Source: JAKIWV01 sp049800095 (GTDB taxonomy: Archaea > Thermoplasmatota > Thermoplasmata > Lutacidiplasmatales > UBA184). From it: a stretch of 7,622 bases of DNA. Positions 1-6,109 of the stretch are shown in pieces. The DNA lies in the NCBI GenBank assembly GCA_049800095.1, contig JBARJD010000114.1, positions 1 through 7,622 of the forward strand, in the 5' to 3' direction. Position 1 is the first letter of the stretch; each line of letters opens with the position of its first letter. A model generated the notes under the pieces. The model had not been told where the DNA came from. It was given only the letters and a program-made list of their open reading frames with translations, and made no database searches. The position numbers and the translations under genes were made by a program.

Positions 1-1
1 C

Positions 2-871
2 CCATCGGTCCCGGAGGCCGACCGGCTGATCGGCGTGAAGCGACCCGTGCTCTCGCACGGGTACGTCGTTCTCGTCGACTACATGGGCAATGACGCGGCG
101 ATCGTCCAAGCCGCCCGCGTGTCGTACGGCCCTGGAACGAAATCGATCCGGGATGACCGCGGGCTGATACGGTACCTGCTCCGCCACCGCCACACGACGC
201 CGTTTGAGATGGTCGAATTCAAGTTCCTCGTCCGGCTTCCCATCTACGTCGCCCGACAGATGATCCGTCACCGAACGGCTTCGGTGAATGAATTCTCGGC
301 CAGGTATTCCATCGTTCCCGATGAGTTTGACCTCCCCCCTCGCGAGGATATCCGACGACAATCGACCCGCAATCGGCAGGGGCGCGCGGAGCCGCTCCCA
401 GTGGACGTCTCCGAGCGCTTCCGATCCGACCTGGAGCGGGTGAGCCGTGAGGCGTACGCGGCGTATACCGCCGCCCTGGAGGCCGGCGTCGCCCGGGAGA
501 CGGCCCGGACGATCCTGCCGCTGGCGTACTACACCCAGTGGTACTGGAAGATCGACCTGTGGAACCTCCTTCACTTCCTCTCGCTCCGTCTCGACGCCCA
601 CTCCCAGGAAGAAATCCGGGTCTATGCGGCCGAGCTCGCCAAGGCGGTCCAGGCCGTCTGTCCGGCGGCCTACGAAGCGTTTGAGGACTTCGTTTTAGGA
701 GGCCTTTCCCTCAGCCGGAAGGAACGTCACGCCATTCGCGCGCTGCTCGAAGGCTCGAGTCCGGAGAAGGCCTGTGCCGACGCGGGCCTTCCCCTGGCCC
801 GAGCGGACGGTACACCGATGACCACGGGCGAGGGCGTCGAGTTCCTGGAAAAGCTCGAGCGAATCCGGTGA
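2..871 (+). CDS. thyX: Flavin-dependent thymidylate synthase ThyX (5' end probably outside window)
   Basis: ThyX makes dTMP from dUMP with methylenetetrahydrofolate as carbon donor, FAD as hydride carrier and NADPH as reductant; it is cytosolic and tetrameric in the family. Numbering from the GTG at 35, the ThyX signature RHRxxSxNExSxRY is intact at residues 78-91, with S88 and R90 where Thermotoga ThyX has them. An ARxxLP segment (157-162) and the LRLDAHSQ segment (R185, H189), which lines the dUMP pocket in the family, are also present. The frame stays open from the GTG to the left edge, and its last codons (RLIG before VKRPVLSHGY) resemble the N-terminal extension of bacterial long-form ThyX, so the true start is probably upstream. 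If the GTG is used the protein has 278 residues. The insert QSTRNRQGR (109-117) and a C-terminal tail after residue 220 also match the long bacterial type, suggesting transfer. The stop faces the glycerate kinase stop across 4 bases. Confidence 0.95.
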   Translation, partial: PSVPEADRLIGVKRPVLSHGYVVLVDYMGNDAAIVQAARVSYGPGTKSIRDDRGLIRYLLRHRHTTPFEMVEFKFLVRLPIYVARQMIRHRTASVNEFSARYSIVPDEFDLPPREDIRRQSTRNRQGRAEPLPVDVSERFRSDLERVSREAYAAYTAALEAGVARETARTILPLAYYTQWYWKIDLWNLLHFLSLRLDAHSQEEIRVYAAELAKAVQAVCPAAYEAFEDFVLGGLSLSRKERHAIRALLEGSSPEKACADAGLPLARADGTPMTTGEGVEFLEKLERIR

Positions 872-875
872 AATC

Positions 876-2246
876 CTAACGACGAGTAGAGGCCGCGCCC
901 CCCTGAGGGACTCTCCGCGAGAGCCGCCCCGCGAGAAAAATGTGCAGGTCCATCACATTGGTGCCAGTGGGCCCCGTGCGTAGCAACGCGCCCATTCGGT
1001 ACAGCGCCGGATAGGCAGCGTGCCGTTGGAGGGCCTGGAATAGGTCTACGCCCCGCCGTCGAGCTAGGCTCGCTGACACGCCCGTCACGAGCCCACCTGC
1101 GGCGTCGGTCGGTCCATCGATTCCGTCCGTGCCGGCAGATAGCACGGCCACCGACGCCCAATGATCGCACACTTGGGCCGCTGTTAGCGCGAACTCTTGA
1201 TTTCGGCCGCCGCGTCCGTGGTGCGAGCCGAGGATCACCGTCGTCTCGCCGCCCGAGAGCCACGCCATCGCTCGCTCGCGAGGCCCGTTCGGGCGTACCC
1301 CACGCCCGAATCGGCGGGTCAAGTCCCGAGCGACCCGCTGCGTGTCTCCCGTTACGGTCGAAGACACCGTTCGGACGACGTACCCGCGTCGACGGGCCTC
1401 CGCGCCGCAGGCCTTCAGCGCCAGACGATTCGTGGCGACAAGGTGAAAGCTCGTACGCCGAAAAATCGGGTCGGTCGGTTTGGGCGTCTCAGAAAGTCGA
1501 CCCGATGCCCCCGCGCGGAGGTGTTCGATCACCCGGGGGGGCAGCCGCCGAGTGACCGACCATCTCCGGGCCACGGTCAGTGCGTCGGCGAAGGTGGTGG
1601 GATCGGCGACGGTCGGTCCGGAGGCGATATCGTACGGCGTGTCGCCGACGACGTCGGAGATCGCAAGTGTCACCACTCGTCGAGGTGCCGCGGCCGCGGC
1701 GAGAAGTCCACCCTTGACCGCTGACAGGTGTCGACGTACAGCGTTGATCGATTGGATGGGTGCCCCGCAGGCGAGCAGCGCGGCGTAGGTGGTCCGGATT
1801 TCCCGCATCGATAGACCCTTGGCCGGTGCTTCGAACATTGCCGAACCTCCGCCGGAAAGTAGGACGAGTAGCAAGGAGTCCGCGGGCAGATCCTCAACGT
1901 ATTGGATGACGGACCGGGCCGCCCGCTCACTGGCGCCGCTTGGGAGGGGATGGGTTCCGAAGCGCAGTACCCACTCCCCTCGGGGACGCGGATCCTCCTG
2001 ACGTAGCACCACGACGCCGCCGGCAAGTCGACTCCCCAGTCGGTGAGCCGCCGCGTCGGCCATCGCGGCCGCCGCTTTCCCCACCGCAACAACATGTACG
2101 AAGTTGCGCCCCTCGGCCGCGAATCGACGATGGTCTACCCAGACCCCTCGATCCGAGACCCGGAGGTGCCGCCCCACCGCCCGACCGGGGTCTACCGCGG
2201 TCACACCGGCTTGGAATATCAACCGCGCGTCCGTGGCGAGGGTCAC
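876..2246 (-). CDS. gckA: Glycerate 2-kinase, MOFRL/DUF4147 family
   Basis: It phosphorylates D-glycerate to 2-phosphoglycerate with ATP. In Thermoplasmata this is the step that feeds the non-phosphorylative Entner-Doudoroff branch into lower glycolysis. From the GTG at 2246 the protein has 456 residues, near the family norm. The N-terminal DUF4147 domain shows SGGGSA (131-136), NAVRRHLSAVKGG (168-180) and SDVVGDTPYDIASGPTVADP (197-216). The C-terminal MOFRL domain shows SGGE (331-334), GGRNQEFAL (346-354), GTDGIDGPTDAAGG (372-385) and GPTGTNVMD (425-433). The same frame runs open to an ATG at 2474, but those extra codons read through the end of xerA and do not resemble the family. The homologous region begins at ARLIFQAGVTAVDP, just after the GTG, so I chose that start. 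It lies 104 bases after the xerA stop; I see no convincing box A in that gap, so co-transcription with xerA is likely. No Shine-Dalgarno site is clear. Confidence 0.93.
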   Translation of the reverse strand: MTLATDARLIFQAGVTAVDPGRAVGRHLRVSDRGVWVDHRRFAAEGRNFVHVVAVGKAAAAMADAAAHRLGSRLAGGVVVLRQEDPRPRGEWVLRFGTHPLPSGASERAARSVIQYVEDLPADSLLLVLLSGGGSAMFEAPAKGLSMREIRTTYAALLACGAPIQSINAVRRHLSAVKGGLLAAAAAPRRVVTLAISDVVGDTPYDIASGPTVADPTTFADALTVARRWSVTRRLPPRVIEHLRAGASGRLSETPKPTDPIFRRTSFHLVATNRLALKACGAEARRRGYVVRTVSSTVTGDTQRVARDLTRRFGRGVRPNGPRERAMAWLSGGETTVILGSHHGRGGRNQEFALTAAQVCDHWASVAVLSAGTDGIDGPTDAAGGLVTGVSASLARRRGVDLFQALQRHAAYPALYRMGALLRTGPTGTNVMDLHIFLAGRLSRRVPQGGAASTRR

Positions 2247-2350
2247 GGAGGCATCCCTGGGGCCGAGAAGGGATGGTCCGAAACGGATGGGGCGGGTCGC
2301 GGACGACTCTGCCTCGGCAACACGATAGGCGTCGTTCAGCCGGTAACGAG

Positions 2351-3259
2351 TTAATACTCTGGCTTCGCCCGACGATACGCGTCGCGGAGTGCGGCGGTGT
2401 CGACGTGCGTGTAGATCTGGGTCGTCGCCACCGAGGCGTGCCCCAGTAACTTCTGGATGTACCGAATATCGCATCCTCGGCTCAGCAGGGTGGTCGCCAG
2501 CGTGTGGCGGAGCATGTGGGGGGTTACGCGCCGGTTGATCTGAGCGGTTTCGGCGCTGGAGCGCACCATTCGCTCCACGGTCACGGGGCTCACCGGGAAC
2601 AAGCGGCCCCCAGATTGGCCGGCCAGCGCCCGTTCAGTGGTGTACCGGTCGATGGCGGCCCGGGTCTTCTCCTCAATGATGACTTCTCGGTCCCGGTCTC
2701 CCTTCCCGGAGCGCACGTGGAGGATGTTGGAGCTCAGGTCAACGTCCTCGACGGATAACCGGCATAGCTCCCCGACCCGGAGCCCGCAGAAGGCGAGCAC
2801 GTGGAGGAGAGCGGAGTCGCGGGGGCTATCGCGGACCACTTCGAACAGTCGGTGCGTCTCTTCCTCGGTCAGGTAATGGGGGAGCCGCGCCGGACGGCGC
2901 GGCGCTTCGAGCTGTTCCGCCGTGGCCAGGCCAAAGCTACGGAAGAGACACGTCAGGCCGCGCACGGTGGTGTACAACGAATTCTTGCTGTAGTGGCGTT
3001 CGAGCACGAGGTGCTCCCGAAAGGCATTGAGGTCCTGCGGAGCCACGTTTTCGAGCGGCTTTTGGACGTAACCGAGGAACATCCGTGCGATGTGCCCGTA
3101 TTGCTTGACCGTGCAGGGGCTCCGTTCCTGCGATTGCAGCATCCGTGTGAACCGGTCCACTACGGGCATGACCGAGAAAGTACGCGGTTCCGCCGCCGGC
3201 TCCACGGCACCGGGCCGGGTGCGCCCAGCGCGGGTGTGGGGGGGCACCGCAGAAGACAT
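2351..3259 (-). CDS. xerA: XerA-like tyrosine recombinase
   Basis: A site-specific recombinase of the phage integrase family; archaeal XerA resolves chromosome dimers at a dif site. The protein has 302 residues. A SAM-like N-terminal core-binding domain (about 31-115) carries VDRFTRML and TVKQYGHIARMFLGYV. The catalytic domain (about 125-302) has the full active set: R161 in GLRVGEL, K186 in SGKGDRD, H248 and R251 in HMLRH, H274 in LLGHASVATT, and the nucleophile Y283 in IYTHV. The compact length and lack of an extra N-terminal domain fit housekeeping XerA better than a phage integrase, and no phage genes or att-like repeats flank it. The first 30 residues are Pro/Arg rich and poorly conserved; Met31 is a possible later start. 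I kept the ATG at 3259 because a box A lies 26-33 bases before it, the spacing for a leaderless transcript. I saw no recognisable dif in the window. It is divergent from the thiolase gene. Confidence 0.92.
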   Translation of the reverse strand: MSSAVPPHTRAGRTRPGAVEPAAEPRTFSVMPVVDRFTRMLQSQERSPCTVKQYGHIARMFLGYVQKPLENVAPQDLNAFREHLVLERHYSKNSLYTTVRGLTCLFRSFGLATAEQLEAPRRPARLPHYLTEEETHRLFEVVRDSPRDSALLHVLAFCGLRVGELCRLSVEDVDLSSNILHVRSGKGDRDREVIIEEKTRAAIDRYTTERALAGQSGGRLFPVSPVTVERMVRSSAETAQINRRVTPHMLRHTLATTLLSRGCDIRYIQKLLGHASVATTQIYTHVDTAALRDAYRRAKPEY

Positions 3260-3284
3260 CGGAACTCAGTTGGCCCGGGTTCGG

Positions 3285-3292
3285 TTAATTAA
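3285..3292 (-). promoter_or_regulatory. Box A (TATA) of xerA promoter
   Basis: The palindrome TTAATTAA stands out in GC-rich surroundings. Read on the minus strand it spans -33 to -26 relative to the A of the xerA ATG at 3259. Archaeal transcription usually starts about 25 bases after box A, so the transcript would begin at or near the start codon. There is no Shine-Dalgarno site before the ATG, which agrees with a leaderless mRNA. The upstream flank (AACTC on the minus strand) is not an obvious BRE. Confidence 0.6.
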
Positions 3293-3303
3293 GAGTTGAT
3301 GTC

Positions 3304-3326
3304 GAGTCGAAGCGCTCGCGCGACTC
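3304..3326. repeat. Inverted repeat in the xerA/ncsA divergent promoter region
   Basis: GAGTCG at 3304-3309 is the reverse complement of CGACTC at 3321-3326, with an 11-base spacer. An overlapping smaller palindrome, GCGCG-ACT-CGCGC, lies at 3318-3330, and CTCGCGC occurs twice (3316-3322 and 3324-3330). The element sits between the two outward-facing box A sequences, about where an operator for either promoter could lie. It does not resemble the AT-rich dif sites known from archaea. In such GC-rich sequence a 6-base arm can arise by chance. Confidence 0.3.
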
Positions 3327-3350
3327 GCGCAAACCGGAACGTTCGACGCT

Positions 3351-3356
3351 CAAATA
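3351..3356 (+). promoter_or_regulatory. Candidate box A of the ncsA operon promoter
   Basis: CAAATA, in the context CTCAAATACG, is the only AT-rich patch ahead of the thiolase gene. It lies at -27 to -22 from the GTG at 3378. That is close to leaderless spacing, with a start site expected at about the GTG. A purine run GGGGGAG at 3358-3364 ends 13 bases before the GTG, rather far for a Shine-Dalgarno site. The match is weaker than the xerA box. Confidence 0.4.
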
Positions 3357-3377
3357 CGGGGGAGAACTAGACGGTCC

Positions 3378-4322
3378 GTGCGGTGCGACCGGTGCGCTCA
3401 GGATGCCGTCGTCGACCAACCCTACCAGCGCGCACACCTTTGCGATGCCCACTTCCGGGAATCGGTGGTGGAACGGACCGGTCGCGAGCTCCACCGGCAG
3501 GTGCCGCGCTTCCGCGGAGGCACGATCGCTGTGGCGCTATCGGGGGGGAAGGACTCCGCCGTGGCACTGACCCTTACTCAGGAGTACTTCGGACCGCGGC
3601 CGAACGTCGAGCTTGTGGCTCTCAGTGTCGATGAGGGCATCTCCGGTTACCGCCCGGGGACGTTGGCGAAGGCGCGCGAGTTGACGGAGCGGTTGGGCGT
3701 GGAGCACCGCATCGTCCGGTTCTCCGACGCGTACGGAACAACCACCGAGCAAACTCTCCGGACGTTGCCGGTGACGATCCCGTGTGCCTACTGCGGCGTC
3801 TGGCGACGGCAACTCTTGAACCGGGCGGCGCGGGACCTGTCGGCCGACCTCCTGGTCCTCGGTTTTAACTTGGATGACCTCGCGCAGACCGTCCTGATGA
3901 ATCTCGCACGCGGGGACTTGGACCGGTTGTCGCGAATGGCGCCCCACCGGGGCGGCCAGCCCGGGCTGATCCCGCGGATCGCTCCACTGGCACAGATTCC
4001 CGAACGCGAGGTGTTCCTGTACGCCCGCCTGACCGGGCTCCCCTTCGACCATGGCGAGTGCCCGCACGCCCGAGCGGCCGCCCGGAACGTCTACCGAGAG
4101 GTGGTGTGGCAGCTCGAGGAAGCCATGCCGGGAACCCGACACGCGCTCCTGCGAACGCAGCAACGTCTCGCACCCTTACTGGTCGGCGCTACCGGTGTCG
4201 GCGCCGTGGAACGCTGTCGGGAGTGCGGCGAGCCTGCGACCGGAACGATGTGCCGGGCCTGCGAGTTCCTCTCCGTCGCTCGTAATCCTCTTGTAATGGT
4301 CGCCGCGTCGGCGCGCCCGTGA
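3378..4322 (+). CDS. ncsA: tRNA 2-thiolation enzyme, NcsA/TtuA (Ctu1) family
   Basis: A PP-loop enzyme that adenylates a tRNA uridine and replaces O2 with sulfur, at wobble U34 (NcsA/Ctu1) or position 54 (TtuA). Sulfur normally comes from a ubiquitin-like thiocarboxylate protein. The 314 residues show an N-terminal zinc knuckle (C3, C6, C22, H25), the PP-loop SGGKDS (55-60), catalytic C136 and C139 (CAYCG) with C228 (HGECPH), which hold a [4Fe-4S] cluster in studied members, and a C-terminal zinc knuckle (C280, C283, C292, C295). The GTG start at 3378 places CxxC at residue 3, as usual for the family. The PP-loop companion motif reads GFNLDDLAQ (162-170), where many homologues have GHNxDD; the aspartates are kept. 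First gene of an operon: its TGA overlaps the GTG of the dehydrogenase gene (GTGA, 4319-4322). Sequence alone does not decide between U34 and U54. Confidence 0.9.
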   Translation: MRCDRCAQDAVVDQPYQRAHLCDAHFRESVVERTGRELHRQVPRFRGGTIAVALSGGKDSAVALTLTQEYFGPRPNVELVALSVDEGISGYRPGTLAKARELTERLGVEHRIVRFSDAYGTTTEQTLRTLPVTIPCAYCGVWRRQLLNRAARDLSADLLVLGFNLDDLAQTVLMNLARGDLDRLSRMAPHRGGQPGLIPRIAPLAQIPEREVFLYARLTGLPFDHGECPHARAAARNVYREVVWQLEEAMPGTRHALLRTQQRLAPLLVGATGVGAVERCRECGEPATGTMCRACEFLSVARNPLVMVAASARP

Positions 4323-5242
4323 CGGAGCTCGAGGGGCCGTCGACCCCGAGCGACCCACGCGCCTCCCTCCGAAAGCGGGTCTTTGTAGTCGGTGCGGGCC
4401 TGATGGGGACTGGCATCGCCGCCCAGTGCGCCCTCGCGGGGTACGCCGTAACGCTCGAGGACGTGAACCCCGCGCTGGTCGAACGGGGCCTCGAGCGGGT
4501 CAAGAGGACCCTGGACCACGCGGGCCGTCGGGGAAGTGTGACTCCGGAGGCGAAGGAGGCGGCACTCCAGAGCATCGATACGGCGATCGGCCTCCGCCGG
4601 GCGAACACCGCGGAGGTCGTGGTCGAAGCGGCGCCCGAGAATCTGGACCTCAAGCGTAGCCTCTTTCGGGAGCTCGAGGCGGCGGCGGACCCCCAAGCCC
4701 TACTCGCGTCGAACACCTCCTCTCTGCCGATCACTTCCATCGCATCGGTCCTTCAAGACCCGGGCCGGCTCGTGGGGGTCCACTTCTTCAACCCGGTGCT
4801 CCAGATGGAACTCGTCGAGATCGTTCCGGGCCATCGCACTCGGGCGGAAGTGATCCTCGCCGCGGAGGGGTTCGCCCGGGCCCTCGGAAAGACGATAGTG
4901 CACTCCTCGGATTCGCCGGGGTTCGTGACGACCCGGGCCCTGGGCGTCCTTGTCAACGAGGCGACTTGGATGCTCTACGAGGGTGTCTCCACTCGGGAAG
5001 AAATCGATACCGCATACAAGCTGGGTTTCCATCACCCCATGGGCCCGTTCGAGCTTGCCGATCTGGTAGGACTCGACACGCTGCTCGCCATCCTGGAGGT
5101 TCTGTGGGACGGGTTCCGGGACCCCAAGTACCGGGCCTGTCCGCTGCTACGTCGATTCGTGGAAGCCGGCAAGCTCGGCCGCAAGACGGGAGAGGGATTC
5201 TACGCGTACCCCCCACGAGATGAACGCCCGGGAGCGGCGTGA
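4319..5242 (+). CDS. 3-hydroxyacyl-CoA dehydrogenase (3-hydroxybutyryl-CoA type)
   Basis: An NAD(P)-dependent oxidoreductase interconverting (S)-3-hydroxyacyl-CoA and 3-oxoacyl-CoA, in beta-oxidation or butyryl-CoA type pathways. It is a stand-alone 307-residue form without an enoyl-CoA hydratase domain. The Rossmann domain starts with VVGAGLMGTGIA (23-34) and has D48 after the second strand. Active-site residues are S134 (SNTSS), H155 (VGVHFFNPV) and E167 (ELVEIV), with the 12-residue His-Glu spacing of the family. The C-terminal domain holds GFHHPMGPFELADLVGLD (236-253) and the closing GRKTGEGFYAY motif (287-297). The usual Asn in PGFxxNR is Thr here (T205 in PGFVTTR), which also occurs in some prokaryotic members as far as I recall. 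The GTG start overlaps the thiolase stop. No ribosome-binding site is visible, so translation may depend on coupling. No other acyl-CoA genes are in the window, so the pathway is unknown. Confidence 0.92.
   Translation: MTELEGPSTPSDPRASLRKRVFVVGAGLMGTGIAAQCALAGYAVTLEDVNPALVERGLERVKRTLDHAGRRGSVTPEAKEAALQSIDTAIGLRRANTAEVVVEAAPENLDLKRSLFRELEAAADPQALLASNTSSLPITSIASVLQDPGRLVGVHFFNPVLQMELVEIVPGHRTRAEVILAAEGFARALGKTIVHSSDSPGFVTTRALGVLVNEATWMLYEGVSTREEIDTAYKLGFHHPMGPFELADLVGLDTLLAILEVLWDGFRDPKYRACPLLRRFVEAGKLGRKTGEGFYAYPPRDERPGAA
5230..5234 (+). promoter_or_regulatory. Shine-Dalgarno site for the PrsW-like gene
   Basis: GGGAG at 5230-5234 lies inside the last codons of the dehydrogenase gene. It is 7 bases before the ATG at 5242 and 4 bases before the overlapping GTG at 5239. 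The spacing favours the ATG as start. Confidence 0.45.
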
Positions 5243-6096
5243 TGGTCGATTTCGGCGCCCTCGGCGATCTCGTCATCCTGTGGCTGGCCGCGTTCCTGCC
5301 CGCGCTTGTTTACCTGTCGTGGATCCGCTCCACGGAACGCTACACGAAGGAGGCCTGGAGCCCACTGCTCTGGTCCTTCGCCTACGGCGCGATCGTCGCG
5401 ACGATCATCGCAGCCATCGTCGAAGTGGTCCTCGTGGCGCTGGGCACCGCGATCTCGCAGGCGGTGCCGGCCCCCGAATTCGTCTTTCTGAACGGGAACA
5501 CGTCGCTCGGCGGGTTGTTCCTCGTGCTGGTGATCGCTCCGTTCGTCGAGGAGGCGCTCAAGGCCTCCGGCGTGGTCCGGAACCGGGACAAACTCCGGAC
5601 GCTCGCCGATGGGCCCGTTTTCGGCGCCAGCACGGGTCTCGGATTCGGGTTCTTCGAGACCTTCCTCTACGGCCTCGCCCTCTTCCTCGTGAGCGGGCTC
5701 GCCGCCGCGATCGGCCTCGTGATCCTCCGCAGCCTGTCGAGCGTGTTGCTCCACGGGAGCAGCACCGGCATGTTCGGGTACGGCTACGCGCGGAGCAAAT
5801 TCGGGGTCCCGGGAGCCGGTTCGGGCGCGTACTATCTACTGGCCGTTGGAATGCATGCGAGCTTCAATTTCCTGGCTTCCGGCGCGGTTGTCGCGCAGCT
5901 TCTCGGGTTTCCCCAGTACGCCACCTACGCGTCGATCGTTGGCCTGCTGTTGGCGGTTCTCTTCGCGTTCGGCGCGATCGAACACGTGCGGTCGCTGATC
6001 AAGTACAACGACTATCCGGCGCTGCAACAAGGAAATCGACCGTATTCCCCGCCGCCCGGGGCGAAACGCCCCCCCGGCGGAACGGCGAACCGGTAG
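5242..6096 (+). CDS. PrsW-type intramembrane metalloprotease (M82-like)
   Basis: A polytopic membrane protein of 284 residues, about seven hydrophobic segments (roughly 8-28, 44-69, 89-103, 126-149, 152-172, 196-221, 228-247). Family motifs, counted from the ATG at 5242, are APFVEEALK (E103, E104, K107), GLGFGFFETFLYG (E139), LLHGSSTG (H171) and GMHASFN (H205). This EExxK / E / H / H pattern marks the PrsW proteases, whose bacterial founder cleaves the anti-sigma factor RsiW. The archaeal substrate is unknown and no anti-sigma-like gene is nearby. The C-terminal tail (about 256-284) is Pro/Gly/Arg rich and should be outside the membrane. Start: GTG at 5239 and ATG at 5242 are adjacent and both overlap the upstream stop (GTGATG). 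I prefer the ATG for its spacing to GGGAG. It is the last gene of the operon and converges on the DUF6015-like gene with 13 bases between stops. CPBP-type (Abi) proteases share a similar fold and are the main alternative. Confidence 0.82.
   Translation: MVDFGALGDLVILWLAAFLPALVYLSWIRSTERYTKEAWSPLLWSFAYGAIVATIIAAIVEVVLVALGTAISQAVPAPEFVFLNGNTSLGGLFLVLVIAPFVEEALKASGVVRNRDKLRTLADGPVFGASTGLGFGFFETFLYGLALFLVSGLAAAIGLVILRSLSSVLLHGSSTGMFGYGYARSKFGVPGAGSGAYYLLAVGMHASFNFLASGAVVAQLLGFPQYATYASIVGLLLAVLFAFGAIEHVRSLIKYNDYPALQQGNRPYSPPPGAKRPPGGTANR
6052..6080. other. Strong GC hairpin in the 3' end of the PrsW-like gene
   Basis: CCGCC (6052-6056) pairs with GGCGG (6076-6080), and GGGGCG (6058-6063) pairs with CGCCCC (6067-6072) around an AAA loop. 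That gives 11 base pairs interrupted by a 1x3 internal loop. The hairpin ends 13 bases before the stop codon and can form in either strand's RNA. No T-run follows, so it is not a standard intrinsic terminator. It may simply reflect the Pro/Gly codons of the tail. Confidence 0.4.
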
Positions 6097-6109
6097 GTCC
6101 AGAAGTTCG

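Noticed and set aside
766..791. Inverted repeat GAAGGCC / GGCCTTC inside thyX
   Set aside because: Seven base pairs with a 12-base loop in a coding region of high GC; nothing else points to a function.
911..923. Small hairpin CTCTC-CGC-GAGAG near the glycerate kinase stop, considered as a terminator
   Set aside because: Only five base pairs, inside coding sequence, with no T-run after it on either strand.
2247..2474. N-terminal extension of the glycerate kinase up to an ATG at 2474
   Set aside because: The extra codons overlap the XerA catalytic C-terminus (including the Tyr region) in another frame and do not resemble the kinase family, which begins just after the GTG at 2246.
2351..3259. 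Reading the tyrosine recombinase as an integrase of a mobile element
   Set aside because: No att-like direct repeats, tRNA gene or phage or plasmid genes surround it, base composition does not shift, and its size and domain order fit housekeeping XerA.
3304..3330. Possible dif site for XerA beside its own gene
   Set aside because: Archaeal dif sites I know are AT-rich imperfect palindromes with about 11-base arms and a 6-base centre. This repeat is GC-rich with 6-base arms and an 11-base spacer.
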